Positions 59,904 through 64,000 of a stretch of DNA of 64,000 nucleotides are shown here, piece after piece. The notes under the pieces are model-generated. The model had not been told where the DNA came from. It did not search any database and saw only the letters and a program-made list of their open reading frames with translations. Numbering within the stretch: position 1 is the stretch's first letter; the number at the start of each line of letters is the position of its first letter. Source of the stretch: Ceratothoa steindachneri (lineage: Eukaryota; Arthropoda; Malacostraca; Isopoda; Cymothoidae); NCBI GenBank assembly GCA_963969495.1, contig OZ018324.1:43522609-43586608 (forward strand), given 5' to 3'. The position numbers and the translations under genes were made by a program.

Positions 59904-62343
59904 TTAAGTGTGGAATATGACGTCGTTCAAATGTCCGCCGTGGCTTCGCTTGGTGAAACATATTCGGGAGGCCCAATTTTTGATGACTTTTTGTCGCATA
60001 AATTTTGCCTGAATTTGCTGGATGGTGTTCGTTATGTTAACATTGAGAAAATCAACTGTTTGCGGATTATTAGCATTTACCTGCGATTTAAGCTAGCCCC
60101 CCAAAAAGTGGTTTAAAGGCGTTATATCGCATGATCTCGTTGGCCAGTTGACGTCACCGCCGCGCGAGATGACCCTGCACTGAAATCGCTTGTGCAAAAT
60201 GTCTCTCGCGGCGTGCGTAGTGTGGCAAGTAGCGCTGTACTGTTGGAACCACATGTCGCCAGTATCCATATCAGGCATATAATCCATTTGAGGCCAGAAG
60301 AATTTGCTTATCATCGATCTGTAGGTCTCGCCGTTGACGGTTATGGCAATCCCATCTTAGTTCTCTAAAAACTACGGACCGATGATTCCGTTAGACGAAA
60401 ATCCGCACCAAACAGTGACTTTGTTGGGATGCAGTTGGTTCTGGAGTATCTCATGTGTATTGTTTTCGTCCCAAATCCGACAATTTTGCTTGTTCACAAA
60501 TCCATTCGTCCAAAAATGAGCCTCGTCTCTAAAGATGATTTTGGGGGGGAAATTTGGGGCAACTTCCAACTGTCCTAGAGCCCAATCTTCGAACACCCTG
60601 TTTCTTCTATGGTCGTTTACATTAAGGTCCTGGGTGTCGTAGAACAGGGTCCCGACGATATATTATATATCTATTCTATGTGGGGATTATTCTAGATTCT
60701 ACTGCGGGTTGATCAGATGGACGAGAATGACTACATAAATAATTAGGCCTGGAGAGGGCTTATTTATCTTCAATATACTTAAGAAGTGGAACGGAGCCCA
60801 AGGATAAATAATATTGCAAACATTAATAAAATAGAATTTTATTAATTAATCTAACAAAACAACACATGGAAAATATTTACAGGACTGGGGATTAAAATGG
60901 AAGATACACATGAAACGAAAAAAGTAATTGGAATATTTGACTAAGCGGAGGATTAAGATTTGGAGGGATTTGAAATGACAAAACAAACAAGAAGGGAAAG
61001 GGGTGGCTAAATCCGTTTAAAGCACAGAGTTACGCGGGCACAAAGTTAAATAGTTAAATGTAATGCGTAGCTTACGTATTTATAAGGTCGTCGTGCAGAG
61101 AAAGGCGATTTGAAGGAATCTTCCGTCTAACTGGTGTTTCCTTTTCATGAGAAGGGGTTTTTAGGGGGGTTGTCCTTAACGAGGGAGGAAGTACTGACTT
61201 CGAGGAGTGAGAGCAAAGTGGGGCTCGAAAGTACGAGCGATCCTTGAGACAGGATATCGGAGATGTTCTGGATGAACAATTGAGGTTATTGGTGTAACCA
61301 AGCATTCTCTTGAATAATGTTAAAAGGGGGGAATTAAATTACCACTAAGGTGATATCAGGGGAACGAGAACCGTTTCTTGTCGAACGGGCTCGAAGAACA
61401 ATGACTTTTCTAAAGTTTTTCTTTTTCTGAACAACAGGGGGGCGAGAACGGTCTCTTGTCGAATGGGCTCGAAGAACAATGACTGTTCTAAGGTTGTTCG
61501 CTTTATGAACAACAGTGGGGTCCTGTTAACTTGACGTCTAGAGGGGCACGAACCTTAGCATTCAAGGATATTGTCATCTTCTGGACAATAAGGTGGTTTT
61601 CGTAGGAGAGTTCTAGGTGCCCATGGAGACCGGATCGGCGTGGAGCCTCACGAAGATAACCGGGATATGGTTCAAACTCGAAATTCTATCGCCTAAATTG
61701 CCGGAGCCAGGCCCTCGGCGTAGGGGAGAATGTGAGACTTCGATGGAATGTCAAGGTAGCGCTTGGAAAAATCTTATCTGCCATAAGCCTAATTCAATCT
61801 GGCCAGATTGACGCCTGGAGGCAAACGGAGGATTGAACCTCCTTGATTAAACTTGGGAATAGTGGGCGATAAGAACGACGTTCTACGCTCTCTCACAGGA
61901 TGCACGTGGAAAGCATAAGTTTCGATATATGATAGAGGCGAGGCGTAGCAGCCTCAGGCCATTTTATCACACTGGGTAAGTTTGATTTTTTAAGGGGGAA
62001 AACCCAGGTCCCTACGTATAATTCGCCAAACTGGAGTCGCAGAAAGACCAAGTTTTTGTGAACGACGAGAAATTGACTGCCTCAGATTTTCCCGTACACT
62101 CTCATTTACGGGAGCAATGTTTTCAGCAGACATTGCGTTTTAGCGACTTTGGGGTGTTGGCTGATGGTTCATCGACCCTTTTGCATCGAATTTGGCCACT
62201 AAGCGTCGAACAGTGTACTTGGAAGGACGATTCTAGCGAAGATAGAAATCACGTAATTTGCGGAACGTTTGTCGAAAGCAGCACTGATGTTGATAATAAC
62301 ATTTGATGATTTGCACACGCTGTTCAACGCTATAACCTTCCAT
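59904..62343 (-). pseudogene. DD41D mariner transposase, split by LTR insertion
   Basis: From ATG at 62343: MEGYSVEQRVQIIKC, FRQTFRKLRDFYLR-stop, TVRRLVAKFDAKGS, a frameshift, SVRENLRQSISRRSQKLGLS and IIRRDLGFPP-stop. The LTR (60635-61971) interrupts next. Beyond it: VFEDWALGQLEVAP, IIFRDEAHFWTNGFVNKQNC (first catalytic Asp kept), KVTVWCGFSSNGIIGP, SKFFWPQMDYMPD, MWFQQYSATCHTTHAA (second catalytic Asp is Tyr) and SCDITPLNHFLGG (third is Asn). Forty-one residues separate the second and third sites, hence DD41D type. It ends at TAA 59904. Two of three catalytic residues are lost. Confidence 0.8.
60630..61976 (-). mobile_element. Solo LTR, family A, inside the mariner element
   Basis: The LTR runs 60635-61971 (1337 bases) from TGTCGTAGAACAGG to TTTTATCACA. 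The pentamer CTGGG flanks it at 60630-60634 and 61972-61976. It carries a short hairpin array (two units near 61397 and 61474, and a diverged one near 61566). Removal of the LTR plus one pentamer restores the transposase region. Confidence 0.88.
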
Positions 62344-62457
62344 TGTGACATGCCAAGTAGAACTAAACAGTTCTCAGTGAGGTTGCCAGACGTCGCTTTA
62401 ACAACATGGCAACTATCGCCTGACAAAGCTCGATGGTTCTTGTTGAAAGACCCTTTA

Positions 62458-62834
62458 CATCGCTGCGCAGATTCTCCCCTGCCAGCAAAAAACTAAAGTT
62501 ACACCTATATAAAACACTCATACGACCTATTCTCACTTACCCCCTACTGTCACTCGTAGCCGTGAGTGTCACGTCACAGCAGAAGGCTCAGCAAATTTAG
62601 AGCTTCCCTCTGAAGCGCGCTTGGCGCTCTTCCCGGTACACGAAAATGGCCACACTACACGACAACGACAAATTAGCAACCCTCAATACATACGCTCACA
62701 CAAGACTCACAAAACAACTCTGGAAACTCGCCAAAGACCCATTATACACAGCACTACATGCAAGAATGTATGCGATGGCACAGCGATACCCCGCGGCCCA
62801 TGACCTCCCGCAACCCATACCCTTCTTCGCATAA
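62458..62834 (+). pseudogene. LINE C-terminal region after the mariner insertion
   Basis: SLRRFSPASKKLKLHLYKTL, RPILTYPLLSLV, a stop, then SRYTKMATLHDNDKLATLN and KQLWKLAKDPLYTALHARMY to a stop at 62832-62834. The KLRLYKTLIRPILTY block is the hallmark of the region after the RT palm in Jockey-type LINEs. It is one frame with a single stop (after AQQI). Confidence 0.72.
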
Positions 62835-63059
62835 ACTAAAGGCATCATGAATAACGCGTTTCCGACCGAGCTGACAGGCCCTCCTTCCTGACCAGCCTCC
62901 AACCTTCATCCAGTCACGATCACGCCGAGTCCAACCTAACTATACCACGCATCAGTGTCTAGCCACCAGCCTATCAACTCTTCTTATCGCTTCTTAAGTT
63001 ATTTCCAAAACCTTTCCTCTTCTACTGCCTGTTCGCCTGTGTTACACAGTGATCCCTTT

Positions 63060-63266
63060 CTGTCCTTTCTATACACAAAATAAAAAACAAAATGATTTGC
63101 AAATTTTTGTACGCTTATCGATAGAGAGAAAATGAATATATACTGTACCATATTGTCTAAATTCTAAGAGTTATTACCATATTTCCCCGAAGATGACCCA
63201 CTGTGGTCAAAAGACGTCTAGAAATAAAATATGTCCTTTGTGGCTATTTTCTTTCTCCTCAAACAT

Positions 63267-63268
<2 letters not shown>
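63060..63268 (+). mobile_element. PLE 3' end, inverted copy
   Basis: The reverse complement of 63100-63267 aligns with 56836-57000 over about 165 bases: AAAATAGCCACAAA, GTGGGTCATCTTC, GGGAAATATGGTA, TATATTCATTTTCTCT and ATCGATAAGC are shared. Both ends abut (TA)n. This is a PLE end in the opposite orientation to the one at 56.74 kb, so inverted PLE ends bracket the LINE. Confidence 0.75.

Positions 63269-63352
<84 letters not shown>
63269..63352. repeat. (TA)n before LTR family C copy 2
   Basis: TA array with one TT break between the PLE end and the LTR-like repeat. Confidence 0.93.
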
Positions 63353-64000
63353 CTGGTGGGCTGGGCCGATCAGTTGAAGGGAGGTGTAATGAGAAGGTGG
63401 GAGAAAACCGTCAGCCAGTACGCGGGTATTTACTCTCAAAGTAAGCGAGTGCAGATTGGCCTTAAAGACTGAGTTACAACTGAGTGCGGTTCTGGTTATT
63501 TAAATAATACGACAAATATAATATTTAATAACATAAAAAGAAAATATTAAATAATTACAAAAGAGGGTTTACGTGAAATTCTTTGGTAAGATGGAAGATG
63601 ACACTCGCTGTCGGTCGAAGGGGCAAATCACAGGAAATTATAGCAGCTTAATGACCTGACTTAGACCGAAGACGTTTAATGCGCTACCTTAGCCGAAATA
63701 CAAACAAAGATTATAATATGGTCTTCCCGTATCAATAATTATTGATACGGGAAGACCGGAATATAAATAAGATCTGCAGGTTACGGAGGCTGGTAATACG
63801 TATGTAAGCTTGAAGCGTCCAGTGGTAAAGCAATTCGGTGATTCGAGAATGGCAAACAGACCAGATTTTAATTCAGGGTTCTTGTGAGGGAGTACTTGCG
63901 CAAATCCACAAGAAATGGCCGTTGTAGGGAGCTTGCCAATCGACTGGGGAAGAGTCCAACGGTGAAGTGTTCTAGCCTTTGGTGCTCAAAATATATCAAC
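63353..64000. mobile_element. LTR-like repeat, family C, copy 2 (cut by window end)
   Basis: Aligns by eye with 51174-51800, the first half of copy 1, and runs off the window. It differs from copy 1 by a perfect palindrome at 63720-63757. If copy 1 is the 3' LTR of gypsy element 3, this would be its 5' LTR (inference). Confidence 0.55.
63720..63757. repeat. Perfect 38-bp palindrome
   Basis: GGTCTTCCCGTATCAATAA is followed at once by its exact complement. Copy 1 of the repeat at 51.55 kb has only one half (CGGGAAGACC), so the palindrome arose in this copy. Confidence 0.93.

Larger units (their letters stand above)
59797..62457 (-). mobile_element. DD41D mariner-like element, interrupted by a solo LTR
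   Basis: The element runs 59799-62455 between TA duplications (59797-59798 and 62456-62457). Terminal repeats are TAGGGTCTTTAAATAAG on the left and AAGGGTCTTTCAACAAG read inward from the right. Without the LTR and its duplicated pentamer, the element is 1315 bases, normal for mariner. It lies within the Jockey-like LINE. Confidence 0.82.
57880..63055 (+). mobile_element. Jockey-like LINE interrupted by a mariner element
   Basis: A plus-strand LINE occupies 57880-59798 and 62456-63055. It holds an endonuclease (57.89-58.50 kb), an RT start (59.36-59.79 kb) and a C-terminal region (62.46-62.83 kb). The mariner element at 59799-62455 splits it. The RT palm with the YxDD box is not present on either side of the insertion, so about 200 codons were lost from the LINE as well. 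The 3' end lies near 63055, where a PLE end begins. Confidence 0.75.

Noticed and set aside
60635..61971. The family A LTR as a full retrotransposon in the mariner
   Set aside because: No internal region is present and the pentamer duplication closes right at the LTR ends, so it is a solo LTR.

Overview
This is eukaryotic, almost certainly animal, DNA that is nearly all transposon and microsatellite. Long (TA)n arrays, some joined to (GA)n, (CT)n or (GT)n, occur every few kilobases. No operon, ribosome binding site or prokaryotic gene is visible. The mix of Ty3/gypsy elements, GIY-YIG Penelope-like elements (PLEs), CR1- and Jockey-like LINEs, mariner/Tc1 and hAT elements suggests an arthropod; a decapod crustacean is my best guess (inference from repeat style and remembered decapod LINE proteins, not proof). 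I see no intact single-copy host gene.

Layout. 1-4.3 kb: a decayed minus-strand LINE, split by a tRNA-like SINE head and by a solo LTR (family B, 5-bp target duplication GGTAG). 5.9-9.76 kb: a deleted gypsy element with 5-bp duplication ATTAT. 9.8-17.1 kb: mostly unrecognised AT-rich DNA. 17.1-17.8 kb: a hAT transposase 3' end. 20.2-22.6 kb: an intron-bearing pseudogene of an unnamed Cys-rich family, with a second ruined copy at 32.2-33.2 kb. 23-24.9 kb: a LINE remnant. 26.7-27.8 kb: a near full-length mariner pseudogene. 28.8-30.2 kb: a solo LTR (family A, duplication AATAC). 31-40.5 kb: at least four separate PLE fragments, two foldback MITEs in (TA)n arrays and an inverted SINE-like pair. 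41-44.3 kb: transposase and integrase scraps. 44.8-51.1 kb: a two-LTR gypsy element lacking the RT core and integrase. 51.2-64 kb: a deep nest of insertions.

How parts relate. Three gypsy copies lie on the minus strand and share gag architecture; each has a (TA)n array where the gag-side internal region meets the 5' LTR, the place a tRNA primer site is expected. The 51-64 kb block reads as a Russian doll: gypsy (LTR family C) containing, in its (TA)n array, a PLE-bounded block; inside that a Jockey-like LINE; inside that a DD41D mariner; inside that a solo family A LTR with a CTGGG duplication.

Points most worth a second look: the unnamed intron-bearing Cys-rich family, the dimeric hairpin array inside family A LTRs (each unit with a CCATTGTTC-type site), the (TA)n at the primer site, and the nest.
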